From Haemonchus contortus (lineage: Eukaryota; Nematoda; Chromadorea; Rhabditida; Trichostrongylidae), in NCBI GenBank assembly GCA_000469685.2, contig LS997566.1, forward strand, positions 24,202,432 to 24,266,431: a stretch of 64,000 bases of DNA. Direction: 5' to 3'. A model generated the notes under the pieces. It was given only the letters and a program-made list of their open reading frames with translations. It was not told the origin of the DNA and searched no databases. This document shows, in pieces, positions 1 to 13,873 of the stretch. A program made the translations under genes and the position numbers. Position 1 is the stretch's first letter, and every line of letters starts with the position of its first letter.

Positions 1-3000
1 AGGCTAAAAAAGGTGAGCTATTTTTGCTGTTATTAGGGTTTTTTGTTTACTCATGTTTATAAGTGAGTGAATTTTCGCTTACCGTAATCAGTTACTTGCA
101 CCAGGATTCACACGTACGCAGTGAAACACATTGTATAGCTCGTCCGAACGCCCCACTCTTCATTTTTCTGGTCTCATTCTCGTCCATTCCCCTTTTTGAC
201 AATTTTTCGAAGCCTTTTTTCACTTTAGAAGCACCGATTAACGCAAATCCTTCGCCTTAATCGCACCATTTTCTATCTTATCTGCCATTTTTCGTCATAA
301 TCTGGATTGCCCAAAATTATCGTGAACTGTGCCTTTAAGTTGCCTTGTTGCGAATGCGATATGTTTGACTACTATTCGGCACGTATGAAGGGCTATCTCG
401 GCTGGAAGCTGTACTTTAAAATGTTGGTCAGGTTGCGAATTTTATAAGGAGTAATTGTCAGCGCATGCTTGCACTTTATCTTGCATTTGTGGCATTTCAA
501 TGGTCACTCCATCCGTCACGGCACGAATTGTACCGTTTCATGTCGTGTTGCGCGCGCCACTACAAAGGAATGCTACAATCGCGATGATAAGGCAGCGATA
601 CCACGTCTTCTGAATTCTTTGGAATGGTGGCCACAACTATGATATGTAAAAATAGATTTAGAAGGGAGAAAACATACCGCAAGAGGGTAGGGGACTGATA
701 TACTTTGCGCGCAAAACAGCGTACCAGAAGTAAAGGCAACTGCGGGACTGGAGTACTGAGTTTTGTTTGTTGTTTTGTTGAGTTGGGATTTCTAACTTGA
801 AGTTTGGCCGATTCACCATGTTCTGGCTGCATCACTTCCAGAGGTGTATTTGGTGGTTCATTTCTCTTCAAAGTGTGTCAATAAATGTTAATTGATCAAC
901 CATATACTCCAATATACGAGTCATGCCAGCCTGTCAGCACTCCCTCCAGATTTTCGATAGACGAAAGACAATAGCATATCAAATAGAGCCTGATGGATTT
1001 CCAAGTGGTGAATTTGACTTAGTGCTTACAAAGTATGACCATAAGAGGAAAAATATGTCAAGGTCTGCAGCAATTTTAAACCCGCCGGACGTCTGGTACT
1101 AGTAGGGATTCGTTGTAAACAGTGTCGCGACTTACGCGCGACCTTGACGTTCGCTGTGCTCTGGCAAGAAACCGTGATCAAATGTATGGGAATATAACGA
1201 TCGAATGCAGGAAGGCGCCAGAAGCGCGGGATAATATCGAGCGAGCTCGCGCAAGTCAATCGATCGTTCGTCCTGCGCCTCCCTCGTCGTCTGCCGTCAG
1301 TATGCGTGCCGTCTGTCTCGCGGAAGTGTGTCGTCAGCCTTATCTCAACAACATAGTCGTAAGTATGAACGCATTGTTGTCAGCATGGTGGATCAGCTGC
1401 ACTGAGTAGTACGTCACATTTTCGTCTTCAGTTTGCTGACCATTTCTATTTTTATTTCGTTCTCTTATTTTCATCATCATTATATACTGGTCGTACTCAT
1501 TCATCATATATCATGTTTATCGTTGTATAAACTTGTGGAGACAATTTATGTTACTGTTTACTGCTTGTTCATGTTTGTGTTTACTCGAACGTGAAGTCGT
1601 CAGGATACTTACATCATCAGCTTCACCTCCTTTATTGTGTCTCTATTGTGGGGAGGCAGGAGAGAGGACTAGGGCCCACCAGCATAGCCCGTGGCAGGAA
1701 TCACGGCATTCTGGTGCGAGAGACACAGTCTCCTTAAGAAGGTGTGCGTCCCAACAGTTCCCGGTTCTACAGTGACCTCGGGGTCCCCCCCGCTCATGCG
1801 CACGTCCGTGAGACCCGATTCGCGACAAACAGGTTGGCGGCTAGTTAATGGTCACAGCTTAGATTGCAAGATGACAAGCGTGTTAGAAAGTGCACTGTTG
1901 GGTTGAGTCCCAGAACTACTTATGGCAGGAAAAGAGTAGGAAATGTGAGGTAGCAGGTAGTGGGAACTCGTGCATTGTGCAGTATACCACTATGTAATGC
2001 GTGAATTTTCTTAGATATCTTCCTTTCTTCATTTAAACCTCTAACTAACATTTCAACACAAAAAAATCGAAAACTGAAGTAGATAAAGGAAAGAAACGCT
2101 CTACCTCCAATCTAATTAAAAATTGAGACTGCAGAAAGGAGTGGAAAGGAGTTGGAGCTAGAAGACTTGGGAGAAAAGCGAGCAGGTCATGCGTTTATAT
2201 TGAACCATGTGTGGTAAGTTGATTGAGCATTACTTCATTTAACAAAAGCAGTATACAAGATGTAAACAGGAGTACTAGAACAACTGATACGATAAGAATG
2301 GTCTTGGAAGTTGGTCAAGAATAGTCTTTAGAGGTATAGTAAGAACTACTACCTCAAAGCAATTTATACTTCACGCGAGCTTTGACCGTAGCGCGGTCTC
2401 TCCGCAAGAGTATGCATTGGCGCGCTGCCGACATGCACTGTCTGCTGCATCAAAGCGGTGAATTGTAGGATTATTATGTGTCATACCTGATTGTAAAGAA
2501 TTTCAGCTCTGATTTTCTACGTTTCTCTAAAATTAGGTTTACCTTTTCGGAGAACCACTGCCGAGGACATTTCATAGAAGTTTGTTTCAACAGTGCACCT
2601 AAAAAGAACTTCCTCTCCGAGGGGTCCAGTTAGCAGTACCACAAATCGCAATCTCGCAGCGGCTATTTATGAAAGCAGTATACCTCCGATGTTACAACAC
2701 GAGGCCTGTTGGTTGATTTTTTATGATAACTTTTTGAAGAATTTGAGGCTGAGAGTTTCGACAATGTGAAGAATGGCATGGATACCAGTGTTTAATTTGG
2801 AATTTAAGAACTAGGAAAGAGAGCTCGGCGTCGATAGTGGTGTTGAGAAACAATGTCGTGAACCAGACCTCTCGCTAGGACTGAGCAGGATGACGTCATA
2901 GTGCCACCTGAAACCGTGTTTGGCAGCTGCCGGAAACTGGGTCGATTCATTCTTGGAACTATTTCAATGCTCGGAGAGTGCATAACTGATGGACTGTCTA

Positions 3001-5489
3001 GACCAATGAGCATCTATGAGAAAGGATATGGCATCCGTGAACCATTGTCTCAAGTTGCATCTCAGGCTTTCGGTTGGGCTACCATGGTGGACGCGATGTT
3101 TGCAGTGAAGTGTCGTGAAACATAACCAAGATTCCACCACTAAATGCCACTTTTCCAAATCACACCCGTCTCTCGAATTCCATCTCTATCATGATGCCAG
3201 ATAAGTTAATCCGTGGCGGGTTTTCAGAAGAGAATTGGACAAAAATCGATATAATAAAGGACTCGACGTTGCAAGAAAGTCTGACTCTTCGAATTTAATC
3301 AAAAAAAAAATGTAGAAACAAGAAGAATTTGAAGAGAAGAAGAACGCTGGTCTCACTTAACACAATTAATGACGTATCACATATTTTGAAATTCTAGTTC
3401 TGACGGCTATTTGGTTGGAAGATTTTGATTGGGTCACCCAACTTGAGGTCATCGCCTTACACGATCGCTGTTTGCAACGCTTTTCTTCCGAAACCTGTAG
3501 TGAATCAGGAAGCGAATGATGGCGTGACTGCTATATTCTGTTACACTTTCGATATCGGAGCTACAAATAATATTTCTACAACTGTGTTTGTCATTCCAAA
3601 AGCTTCAAGTTTTGTAACTGAAATTATGTTCATTAGCAGCACCCTTATAGAGAGATATTCTTGTGGTGTCTTGGTAAAACAGGTAATGTTCAACAGAGGC
3701 AATCTGACCAATTGAGACATGGTTTAAACAACAAACATTCAAACAAACTTTTCTTTTACTGTAGCCTCATTGCCAAAGGAAATGATTTAGCAGTACATGG
3801 AGCCTTTGCGACAATGCAACTGGTGTATTGACAATCATCGTCAGTTGTGAACGAATCTCCGATGTCATAAATCGTTTTGAGGACCCAGTCAAACTAGAAT
3901 TCATCAATTTCCAAGAAAAATCAGCCATGTAGTGAAATTTTGTGGCAATTTGTTTTTTCTCACCCGGGTTGTATTGCCACAGCTATATAGGATCAGTTCA
4001 AACAGTTACATCTGCACAACTAGTTTGTTGCTCTTCTGCCACGCCAACTGGAGCGATAACACTGGCATCCTAACTTCGATCACATTGCTCGCAAGAAGTT
4101 CTTATTTGAGCGTATTCAGCCAAGCCTTGCTAGCAACGTTGCGGAGTGAAAACGTTTTTTTTTTTTGAGGTACATCGAATTTATGCAAGTTGCTGAACCA
4201 GGCATCGGCGATCTGAAATGGGATCGCTGTTGCCCTCTGAAGAAGAAGTATCCGAGCACGATATTCCAACCTTTGCTGCAGCCTTCGTTTGTTTTTGGTC
4301 AGAGATAGCCTATGCACGTTGGCCCCATTGGTTTTTTGATGGCAACAGAGTTGCTACCAAACGTGCAAGTTTTCAACCATTTCGCCGCATTTGCTTCAAC
4401 GTCTGAAAGAAGACTTCATTTAATGGTCTAAAAGCATCATCTGGTGGAAATCGATGTTAATCATAACACAATTGCGCCATTTTTGACATTCTGGCTGTTT
4501 TCGGAGCAAGTCTTCCATATTTGTTGTTTACTCGTCCATTGGCCGTGAGCAAACTTGATGATCTCCAATGGTCAAGCAATTTTCACATATTGTTCCCCTC
4601 GCTGAGCTTACCCCTGGTCAGTGGGCCTGCTATGAACATCTCTCCAGCCTCATCCTTTATACCATTATTCAGTCCGGGGTACTACGTAGCTGAGGAATTG
4701 TTTCATCGCTACCGGAAGCTTGAAACTAGACCTTATACTCTACCTAACTGGCTCGAAAACATATGATTGGAAGCCCTGCCACTGGCGATGTGTATTTCAA
4801 TCTAGATCTCCACACGAGAACACAGGAGCCGGTCCAGGAGAATATCTTAACAGGTTTATATATATGGAAAGGTAAAGTTGTAGATGTTGCGTGCAGTACT
4901 CCCTCGTACCATGTACAGATCACGCATCCCTTCTGCCGACCAAAGAGATTTCTACTTGGATGTTTGGTTGCCGAAAAGTCGTTCCTGACCCGTATCACTA
5001 CATCAACCTTCCTCGTAATCAAAATTGGTTAGGTTTTGGTTCGATTAAAAGAATGGAAAAGTAACCAAAAGAAATTACGGCTACGAACCGTTCGAGTGAA
5101 AGCACACTGCTTGGTGATAAAAATCCTTTATCAATAAAAGCAACCAAACAAGAGACACAATAAAACGATGAAAAAAATCTTTTTACTACAGCCAAAGAAA
5201 TCACTCAAAAAAACACAATAGCTATAAAAGCGATTACAATATACGAAATAAAACACCCTAACTGAACTCACGACTAGGGCAGTACGCGGCTTCCCTCCTG
5301 AATGGCAGCAGAACTCCAGCGGGGTCGGACGGCGACGATGACGGCCTTCCACGGCCCCGACGAACACTCAACCACCACCACTTACTCACTGCCTACCGCC
5401 CATTGTACATTCCCGCGCATTTTGGGGTTCCGCTGCGTACTGCCCCGACCCTTTAAACTACGCACTACTACACAACAAATTTTCCACGC
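1..5489. other. No gene recognised
   Basis: Short ORFs only on both strands, none with a recognisable motif or a convincing splice pattern. Homopolymer runs occur at about 3301 (A) and 4155 (T). A 25-bp block at 312-336 recurs inverted at 63902-63926. Confidence 0.5.
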
Positions 5490-6625
5490 GCCATTTTAAA
5501 GTTCGTATTATTCCGTAATGGACGTCAAGATATTTGCGATTACGAAAAAGTGATGACGATCGACCCTGCCACTCATCACCGTCCTCGACCATGGCCGTTA
5601 CCTCAATTGTGAATGCGTGTTTGTTTAATCCCCACCAAAAAGACAAATACTTTCTTGGTGTGCTGAGTGAAGTATTCCAGGCATCCTCATCATTGATGTT
5701 TTATCGATTGAAAATAAAAGTTTTGACAGTAACCTTCGAATATGTACGATCAAGACAACGCTCATTTTATAGTTCTCCAATGGAAACACATGGCCATGTC
5801 CAAGGATTTCGCCGACTTTTATTCCTATATATTCAAGGCGCTTTGCTAAGTCCATTGAGAAGTTATACCTGGAAGCGAACGTGTTTGACTGGTAATGACC
5901 ACGAAGTCCAACAACAGCATCCAGTGAGCTTGCAGAGGCCTGGGTAACTTAACCCACAGTAAGATTTAAAACAATGCAAAGGGAAGCGCAAAAGGACGCA
6001 TGAAAGTGATAAGACGTCAACAATAGGACATCTTAGTCCAGTGGAACAGCGAGGAACACATAGGCTCACGAAAATACGTGTTGATCTCAGACTTCCCTTT
6101 ACCGCAGCAGTCATTGACAATGGTCACACCGCTAACAGCTAAACTTCTTCAGACAGACCGAAAGGTTTGAACAGAGAAATATTGTACAATCCCGTCAAAA
6201 TACTATATTATCACAGAGTAACAAATCAATACCAAAACAATTTATCTAACTACAAAACTCGAACGTTAGTGCTCGTCTGCCATGAGGCAGATTACTAGCA
6301 GAGTAGCTCAGCAGCAGGAATGCGTTCACCACTAATTGAGATTCGCAAATTAGAAAAAACAGAAAATGATCGAAAAAAGGACTGAGGAATGAAAAATGTG
6401 ATGGAGGGCCGAAAGTAAGTGTCCGAGGGTGTTACTGTGTTGCTTATAAACTCACTTTCTCGAGTCAATACGGGCGTGACACTTCTGTAACAAATCGAAG
6501 GGTATCTAAAATTCAAACCAAGAGTGCTCACAAAACACAGTGGATACCAAGGATGCAACCTAAAAAGAGGAGACTGCCTAAATTTCGGAAAACCTTACGC
6601 ACAGAATGTCAAACTCCAACATCAT
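5490..6625 (-). repeat. Dispersed repeat family A, copy 1
   Basis: Homologous to 7135-7745 (-) and 34230-35675 (+). On the minus strand it encodes LAKRLEYIGIKVGE followed by GHGHVFPLENYK, and further down LNKHAFTIE before a GTAACG donor-like site. The conserved peptide changes between copies only at synonymous positions, so the family once carried a protein-coding exon. Not recognised. Confidence 0.7.
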
Positions 6626-7134
6626 TTTAATGAACCGTGACTGATTAGGACAACTCCCTCATGTGTGATATTTAGCTATATTCGCGGCACCTCGATCAGA
6701 AGTGCGCCGATTTCGGCGTTCCAATCAATAAGCACGCACACTAATTGCGAGGATAGTTCGATCATTTGAATACGATCCATTTTCGCAGTACCTGGTCTTT
6801 ATTTGTCTGCATTGTACATTTAATACCTCTTGTCGACTAGACAACTGTAGTCGAACTTCATCTTTCTGCGAATTATGGCGCGGACACCAAATGGGAGCTT
6901 GGCATAGAGCAGCGCAAACGGTTTTCAACATAAGGTGGTGATGCGCTCATGACTACGAAATCTCGACCTGTTGTCCCTGTTTCCAACAGTAACTTTCCAT
7001 TTAAAATTCAATTCCTTTTTCAATTGGGCCTACTGGTGCCTCGACATTTTCTTAACTGAGCAACATCATCAGCCCATTTATTACTTGTCGACTGATTTAT
7101 CATAGTACCGTTGTTGTGTGAATACTTTATTTTT

Positions 7135-7745
7135 GAACATCCAAACAATGTGACAAATCCTGTTCGGTTGTGCCAAGTGGTATCGTCATCATTATTGTCA
7201 TTTCATAATTGAAAACGAATCCTCGACAGCAACCGCCATCGTGTACGACGAAGACAACCCCCTCCTTATAATTCTCTAATGGGAACACATAGCCACGTTC
7301 AATGGTTTCGCCGGCTTCCATTTCTATAAATTCAATTCGCTTCGCTGAATTCCTTGAGAAATGTTATCAGAAAGCGAACACCATGTTTGATCCGGAAGCG
7401 AACACACGTATCCCCGGTAACGAGCATGAAGGCGAACAACAACGGCACATGATGAGCTTGCAGAACCTTAGGGAACCCAATCCACCGTAAGATTTGACAC
7501 CATGCAACGAGAAGCGCTAGAGTACACATGAAAGTATAAGAATCCGCCGAATGTGATACCTTACGTTTAGCGTAATAGCCAGGAACACGTGCAGCTCACG
7601 CTATACTTGTTGGTCTTCCGTTGCACCACAGCAGTTCACTGGTAACGGCCACGCTGTTGACAACTAATTTCCTTCAGAGAGGGCAGAGAAACGAAGAAAG
7701 TAATTTTAACCAAAGGATTCTGACAGAGTAACTAGTTATTAGCAA
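7135..7745 (-). repeat. Dispersed repeat family A, copy 2 (shorter)
   Basis: Minus strand encodes AKRIEFIEMEAGETIERGYV followed by FPLENYKEGVVFVVHDGG; upstream in that frame TGA TAA break it. Shares CTGCAAGCTCA and ACTTTCATG blocks with copies 1 and 3. It lies 0.5 kb from copy 1 in the same orientation, a probable local duplication. Confidence 0.68.
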
Positions 7746-7914
7746 AGCATTTTAATCATTTTCTTTTTTAATCATCATCATCAAATTCATTTCATTATAA
7801 TCAGTATCATAGCACTTCAATATAAATTATATTCTCCCTCCTATCGTTGACCATTCTCCATTCGATATGCAAAATGAGGATGTCCTCCTTTGAGAGCCTA
7901 CCGAATTTGACCCC

Positions 7915-8755
7915 TAGAAATTGAACACTCTTATTCTGACATCTTCGCGGTTGTTGTTTTTTCCTGCTAAGCGGTGCTGCATAGACCTCAACAAAAGATA
8001 TTCGGACTTCGCTAGATCCTCGATCTTCGGTGCGAGAGGCGGCCCATCTCCTTGACTACTTGCTGCATAATGTTCGCGACATGGGTTCTTGGATGCAAAA
8101 CTTTGCTTTGGCCATATTGACCCCCTGACGACGGATCACTCCGACTACGCGAGTGAGATGATGTGCGTAGAGTTCACTCGTAGATGTCTGACCAACATTC
8201 AGCGCGTCAAGATATACTAGTCCCGCAGTATTGCCCCAAGACACGCATCCTTTTATCCGGGAATATTTCATTTAAGGGTGGCTCGCAGCCGTTCACCAGC
8301 CCCTCGCCATTGCCATTTTCTTACTGCGTCATCGAAGAATATTCATTTCTCATCCGATGTAGGGATGAACCCGAATCATCCATTGCCTAGCGGTAGAGCA
8401 ATATTCGAGCCGTAGCAACGCGTGCTGCTTTGTTCGCATTATTCAGTTAATGAGGAACCCATTTCCCCCACTGATTGGACTTTCAAATGCAAAAGCATTT
8501 TGATGATGGTGTGTTAGTACTCGGACCTCCTTGCAAGATTGCTTGTTTCAATTAAAGGATCCGATTTGATGATGAGCTTCAGTTGTTCGCGATACCTAGT
8601 CTTGGATCGATGTCCGCGCTGCTCTTCCTCAAAACTGTCATCGCCATCACGTAAGTGCTGACACCACCGATGAAGCTGCCTTAAAGACGGCCCATCACTG
8701 CTGAATGTTCTGGAAAGGATGCGATGCGACTCTGTAGCTGATTTGGCTAGCCTAA
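7915..8755 (-). pseudogene. Decayed mariner-family transposase
   Basis: A cut-and-paste DNA transposase remnant. Minus-strand reading gives the helix-turn-helix half (RQLHRWCQHLRDGDDSFEEE, then REQLKLIIKSDPLIETSNLA and SVGEMGSSLTE), then TSDEK*IFFDDAVRKWQW, which is the mariner T-x-DEKW catalytic block with Trp mutated to a stop. After a frameshift it continues AGLVYLDALNVGQTSTSELY (mariner ...GETxTSE.Y), another frame gives THVANIMQQVVKEMG, and finally FRSMQHRLAGKNNNREDVR (mariner YHLFRSLQ..L.GK). The second catalytic Asp (HDNARPH block) is lost. At least six in-frame stops and several frameshifts make it inactive. Terminal repeats were not found. The order of motifs makes the family assignment firm. 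Confidence 0.85.
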
Positions 8756-9760
8756 AACCGTATCACATGCAGACGATATTTTTGATCAGGCATCTTTTTT
8801 TAGCCGAAATACAACCATTCAGCGGCTTGTACGATTTTGATGTGCGCTCGAAAACGCTCTTCCAATAGAGTGATTTCCCTTTGTGAGAGAATGCGTTTTG
8901 ACCAGAAAACAACCATAAGACCAAGAAGCGACATTTTGGTCTTACTAACCTAATATCAATGGTGACGGTACCCCCGAATTGCCACGGCCAGCGGCAGTGG
9001 TTCCGCGGCGACTACCGTATCTTTTCACTGAGAATTGAAGTCTTTCCCGACTGCACGGCAATTGGTACGCGACTTTCGGGGAGAAGTTACCACCCCAGCA
9101 TTATCAGTACTACGAGAATATCGATAGGCATTAGAATGGAATGAGAAGGAAAGCCAAACTGCAGGAACTGCTGCTGGAAGACACAAATGAAGACTCAAAT
9201 CCGGCTCGACTAACAACTCCGTAGAGCTACAAACTTTGATGAAAGTCGTAGCTTTTCACTGTAACAATGCAGCCGAACACTTGTCACCCCTTTTACAATA
9301 TCTATCATAGACCACAGATCTGTTGTTCTTGAACAATTTTAAAACGTGTGTTCGAACTAACCTGCAAAATAGCTCACACGTAATCGTTAGCTATTCTGGA
9401 TTCAAAAGATATTTTTCAGTGGTCTGAGAAGTATTTTACACCATCGTTACTTGATCGTTATGTGGGCCTTTACGGATTTGCGTTTCTTTGGGTCCTCTGA
9501 ACATAGGGCCTTCTGCTTGTGAGCCATTGCCAAGCACGCTGCTTCGGAGCAACACTGGCGACATGAATTGTCATCATGGACGTCATCACAATTTGACGCT
9601 GCAGAAAACAAAACAAGAAGTATTCGACGAAACACTGTTGCGATAATACTTTTTATCAGAGTTGCAATAGAAACTTCATCATGTAGCTTCCAGAGATTCA
9701 GGCGGAAAATCTCCAATGTACTCACAAAGCAGACGTGTGCATGTAACGTCTAGAATGAAT
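8756..9760. other. No gene recognised
   Basis: Sequence between the mariner relic and the palindrome. Only short ORFs; no terminal repeat of the mariner element could be identified here. Confidence 0.5.
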
Positions 9761-10055
9761 GGCTGCTTTCATAGTCCGCCGGCGTGCCGGCGTGCCGGCG
9801 CGCGTGCCGGCCGGCCGGCGTGCCGGCGTGCCGGCGAGCGTGCCGGCGGAGGCAGTGCTAGCGGGGAGGAGGGAGGCAGACAGATAGGCAAACAGTCCAC
9901 GCCCCTTCGAGGGGTTGAAAACAAACAACCTTCGAAGGGGCGTGGACTGTTTGCCTTACACTGTCTGCCTCCCTCCTCCCCGCTAGCACTGCCTCCGCCG
10001 GCACGCCGGCCGGCCGGCACGCGCGCCGGCACGCCGGCGGACTATGAAAGCAGCC
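9761..10055. mobile_element. GC-rich near-perfect palindromic (foldback) element
   Basis: A 295-bp inverted repeat whose ends are GGCTGCTTTCATAGTCC and its complement. Each arm holds runs of the unit GCCGGCGTGCC and inner blocks GCTAGCGGGGAGGAGG and CAGTCCACGCCCC; the loop is about 20 bases. Both flanks read AAT, which could be a 3-bp target duplication or chance. The 196-codon ORF across it is a by-product of the palindrome. No transposase is present. Confidence 0.85.
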
Positions 10056-13000
10056 AATGTCATCACCGTTGCCAAAAGTGGATGTTCCCAACAAGTGTCT
10101 TTTCGATTCTCCAACTTCATCACATCAGACAATATCCAAAATGCTTAGAAGACGATAAAAAACTATGCTTTCCTACTGGTGGACAAGATAAATGGTTCAT
10201 GTGCCCTTCCAGACTTGACCCTCAGCTCACTTCGGTCGTGACTGCTGAGAAAATAAATCGGACGATGGCACCAAAATCACAGGACAAGAAGCTCGAATGC
10301 TGCTAACCTGAATGGAGGGCGTTGCGCTGCGAAACCGCTTAACGTACTCAGGTCTGCAGCATTTAGGTTTTCAGAGCAAGCAACAAATCTGTATCAACGC
10401 ACTCACTCTCCACCACCCTTCCAAAAGGTGTCGGCTTAGTGAGGAGAAATATTTGTTGCCAATAAAGGCAACCCTGATAAATACAGTAACATAACTCTAT
10501 ACTATTTTTTGATACGCATTTGTATACTGAAGCGTAACGGGGACCACTGTTGGTCCACGACGATTCAGAGCAGAGCACATTGGTTCCTACTTTGAAAGTG
10601 ATAGCGCGATGGTAAAACTTACGAGAGCATGCTGTTCAGCGACGTGTTTTCTTGAGCCCTGCAGAACATACCAGATCTAAAGCACATTCTAAACTTGAAG
10701 GCAGGTTATGAGCAGCAGAAGGCCGGGGTCCCCCACTGGCAGAACCATTTCTGAAATATAATTCATACAGAACACAAAAAAGAGGTATAAATGTCGTATC
10801 ACGACTGAGCATGATGTTCGTTTCGTATAGCCCGATTACAGCAGAAAAAGTCAGCGGGAATAAGCCTGACCGAATGCGTTCAAGCGCTGGTTCTATTAGC
10901 GCTGGTTTTTAGCTGAATCCAAGCTGCTTGTCACTATAGAACCCCATCAGGAATAAATGTTGAAAAACAAAAAGCAGTTTTTTTGCACTCAAGCCGATGG
11001 GTAAAAATTTTTGGTTTGGGATCTATCTATCTAGCTTGACTTCGTGTCAAAGTCAACAAATTTTGTGTTCTGTTTTATCATATTCAGAAGCAATGCAATT
11101 GAGAAGTTTCTGGGAAAAAGTCAAATTTGAGATCTATGCTACCGTGGCGGCCCATCCCAATTAAATAACTATCCTATCGAAGAAGAACGAGTGCATCTTG
11201 TTTCACACAACTAGACTCAACTTTTTGATTCCCTGGCCACCATTTTCACATCGTTGTGAGGGTCAGCTTGACGAAAAGATATCCCACTGAAAGCGAGGTT
11301 TGAGAAAATCAACGTCGACCACACCGAAGGGACTGCTTCAGATTTATTCGTGTGGCTTAAAGTGGTTGGATGTAGGTGAATCAACAATCAAGAGGTCAAA
11401 GCGTGGTAAAAATCAAAGTATAAGTGCTAAAGGATGCTCAGGGCTGATTCTGATCCCCTGTACCTCCTCAATATCCCATCTTCGGGCCATTGTTTCTTTT
11501 TACCTATGACAGGGTGGAAAAGTGTGCAAAAGCATCATCATAAGCCATTTATGAGAGGATCCAGTACTCTTTTCATTGCAAAAGATCACATCGATCTATG
11601 AAACCGTTTCTGTTAAGTTTTTTGGAAAGTTCAGTTCAGTTTCAGTTCAGAAACAACAAAAAAAGCGTGCCGCTAATGCCACTTCTCATGATGCTATTTG
11701 ATTAATGTTTGAAATAGGGGAACGACTATTTCTGTCAATCCATTTCTCGATTTTGCGACTTCCTTTAGATCTTTTCAAATTTTTCAAAGCCTCTTTCAAT
11801 CGCGTTAAATACTTTCATTAGAGTAGAAGGTTCAGAGCCTCATCACTTTCACCGAAGAACATGGAACAGTCTTTTCGCGTGGTTCCTTTGTTGATTCAAT
11901 CTAAAACTGAACTGATAAGCACGCAGCGATAATTCAGCAGCCCTTTTGGAACATATCTACCCGACCCCATCGATCGTTCCAATGAAACATTGGTGGAGTT
12001 CGGTAGAGTAGTTTCCCCAAAGAATAGCTATGTCAGTGAAGTAAAAAGGGTCTGCGAGTAGCCTGTTCCACTTTCGCCGAAAGCATTACCAGGTGCGACA
12101 CCACGGCGCGTACATAAATAGAATTGATCGCCTATGTCAACACCCAACCTATTCGAGGGGTTGTGCTTTGTACTCGGTGTGAGCATTTTCTGCTCCTCTT
12201 CCCATTCGGGACGTGATCATCCGAGTCACCGAGTCACGAGAGCGCAAAGTTCGCTCCTTCAATCGCCTCCACCTTTCTCCTTCGCTACTGAGTCATCTGC
12301 AACATTCCCATTTCATGACGTGGACGAAAAGAACTCATTTCAGCATTGCAACTGCTCTCCAAAACTTTCAACAACTTTTTCTTTTACGATTCTTCATTGA
12401 TGAATTCTTGCTTGGTTCTAATTTGCAGTTTTCCAACCTCCTGCTCTAAACCCTTTGGGGATTTTCTCTTTTCGTCGTGATAAAGATATCCCTTGATAAT
12501 CCTTCCAAAATGTTTTACAGTGACGTTAACAATGTCCCTACGTCCACTTTGATCGGGAGCTCAATGTTTCCACTTATTTACTAACCATTTCACAGCTGGC
12601 GACGCTGGTGAAATTCCTCTTGCATAGGATTCAGTTACCTGATATTTGTCCTCGATTTTGTTTACCTTCTTCCTTATCCAGTTGGTTTCGTCTCCGGTTC
12701 CCACCAACAGTGGGCAGGGCAAAGCGATTCTTCTTGAGATCCTTTGCCGCGAGTAGTTTTTCGTGCATTCATTTTTATTTTTTGTGCTAGCTCTCTCTTA
12801 TTCGGGTTTCACTACTTTTTCTGAACATTGTTATTGATGGCCTTTTCTCTGAATGCTACATACAATAAGCGTTATCGTTATTATCTCTCCGTTCGACAGT
12901 TACACCCCTTCTTAGCCCGCTAAGGTTGCGAAATCAGCTGCCATGCCATGGCCGACTTCGTGAAAGTCACCCGTTCCATGCCTTTCAACCGATTCGCGCT

Positions 13001-13864
13001 TCAGCCTGCTTCATCAAACAGCAATGGCTCAACTGTTCCACGGATTCTGTCATGGATCCGGTCCTCGGTTGGAGCAAACCCTTTCGGTGGCCAATGAGAC
13101 CGATCTAGTTTCTGTGACCACCCGGTGGCCGTTTGATTGCACTAATCCGAGGCGGGCGGCGGCTATTGTACGGGCGGTGGCGATGACGACCTTCGCCCTT
13201 CCCGCTTATTTTTCGCAGGCGAACACTACCGTCTTTGTGGACGCCTTTGCGACGGCTTCTCACATCATGTACTGCCATCCATCGTTTTTCTGGCATCATT
13301 TTCACCATCTATCCTAAATTTATCATGGAGTTACTCTTTTCCTCAGCCATACGAAAACGGCCTTTGCTACGCATTGATCCGATTATTTTATTCATGCACC
13401 ACCGTTCGGAATTGAATAGTATAAAAACGCTTTCCGCGATGGAATCGGAGACAAGTTTGGGTTTCCATATTTTTCTTGCCAACATTGTAAGGTGCTTTGA
13501 ATATGTCATTTACAGCATAATTTTTTCATTTTCTCTTTTCATTTTAGTATTCAATTATCGATTGTGCTAACTTTCTCTTTTCTTTTCTTTTTTTCTGTGT
13601 GAGCCAGATGAAAGCAGTATTTTGCCTGAGTTATTTCCCGTTGTACAGATACTCAGATATAAATCTGTACGTGTTCTTAAGTTGAAAAACGAGAGAAGAG
13701 AGAAATTCTTGTGGAAGATCATAACTTCGCAAAACGCTCTCTGCACCAACAGAGCAGTTCTGCTCTTCAAATCTATTCTTGCTTAGTTTGTTCTCTTTTA
13801 AAGGGTTATACATTGCTTGTCGTAGCTATCAGTGTAGCATCTTTTCATTCTTGTTCAAGTTGGC
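10056..13864. other. No gene recognised; pyrimidine-rich from 12.1 kb
   Basis: 12.1-13.6 kb is C/T-rich on the + strand, which keeps several overlapping frames open. One frame from ATG 12949 (MADFVKVTRSMPFNRFALQP, 49 codons to TGA) has coding-like codons but no supporting exon next to it. Confidence 0.4.
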
Positions 13865-13873
13865 GGGGATTCG

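Noticed and set aside
8384..8410. TAGCGGTAGAGC, an A-box-like string
   Set aside because: No B box at tRNA distance; it lies inside the mariner transposase relic.
9716..10306. 196-codon ORF, one of the longest in the window
   Set aside because: It runs through the 9761-10055 palindrome and reads Ala/Arg/Gly repeats; the other strand is equally open. It is a by-product of the repeat.
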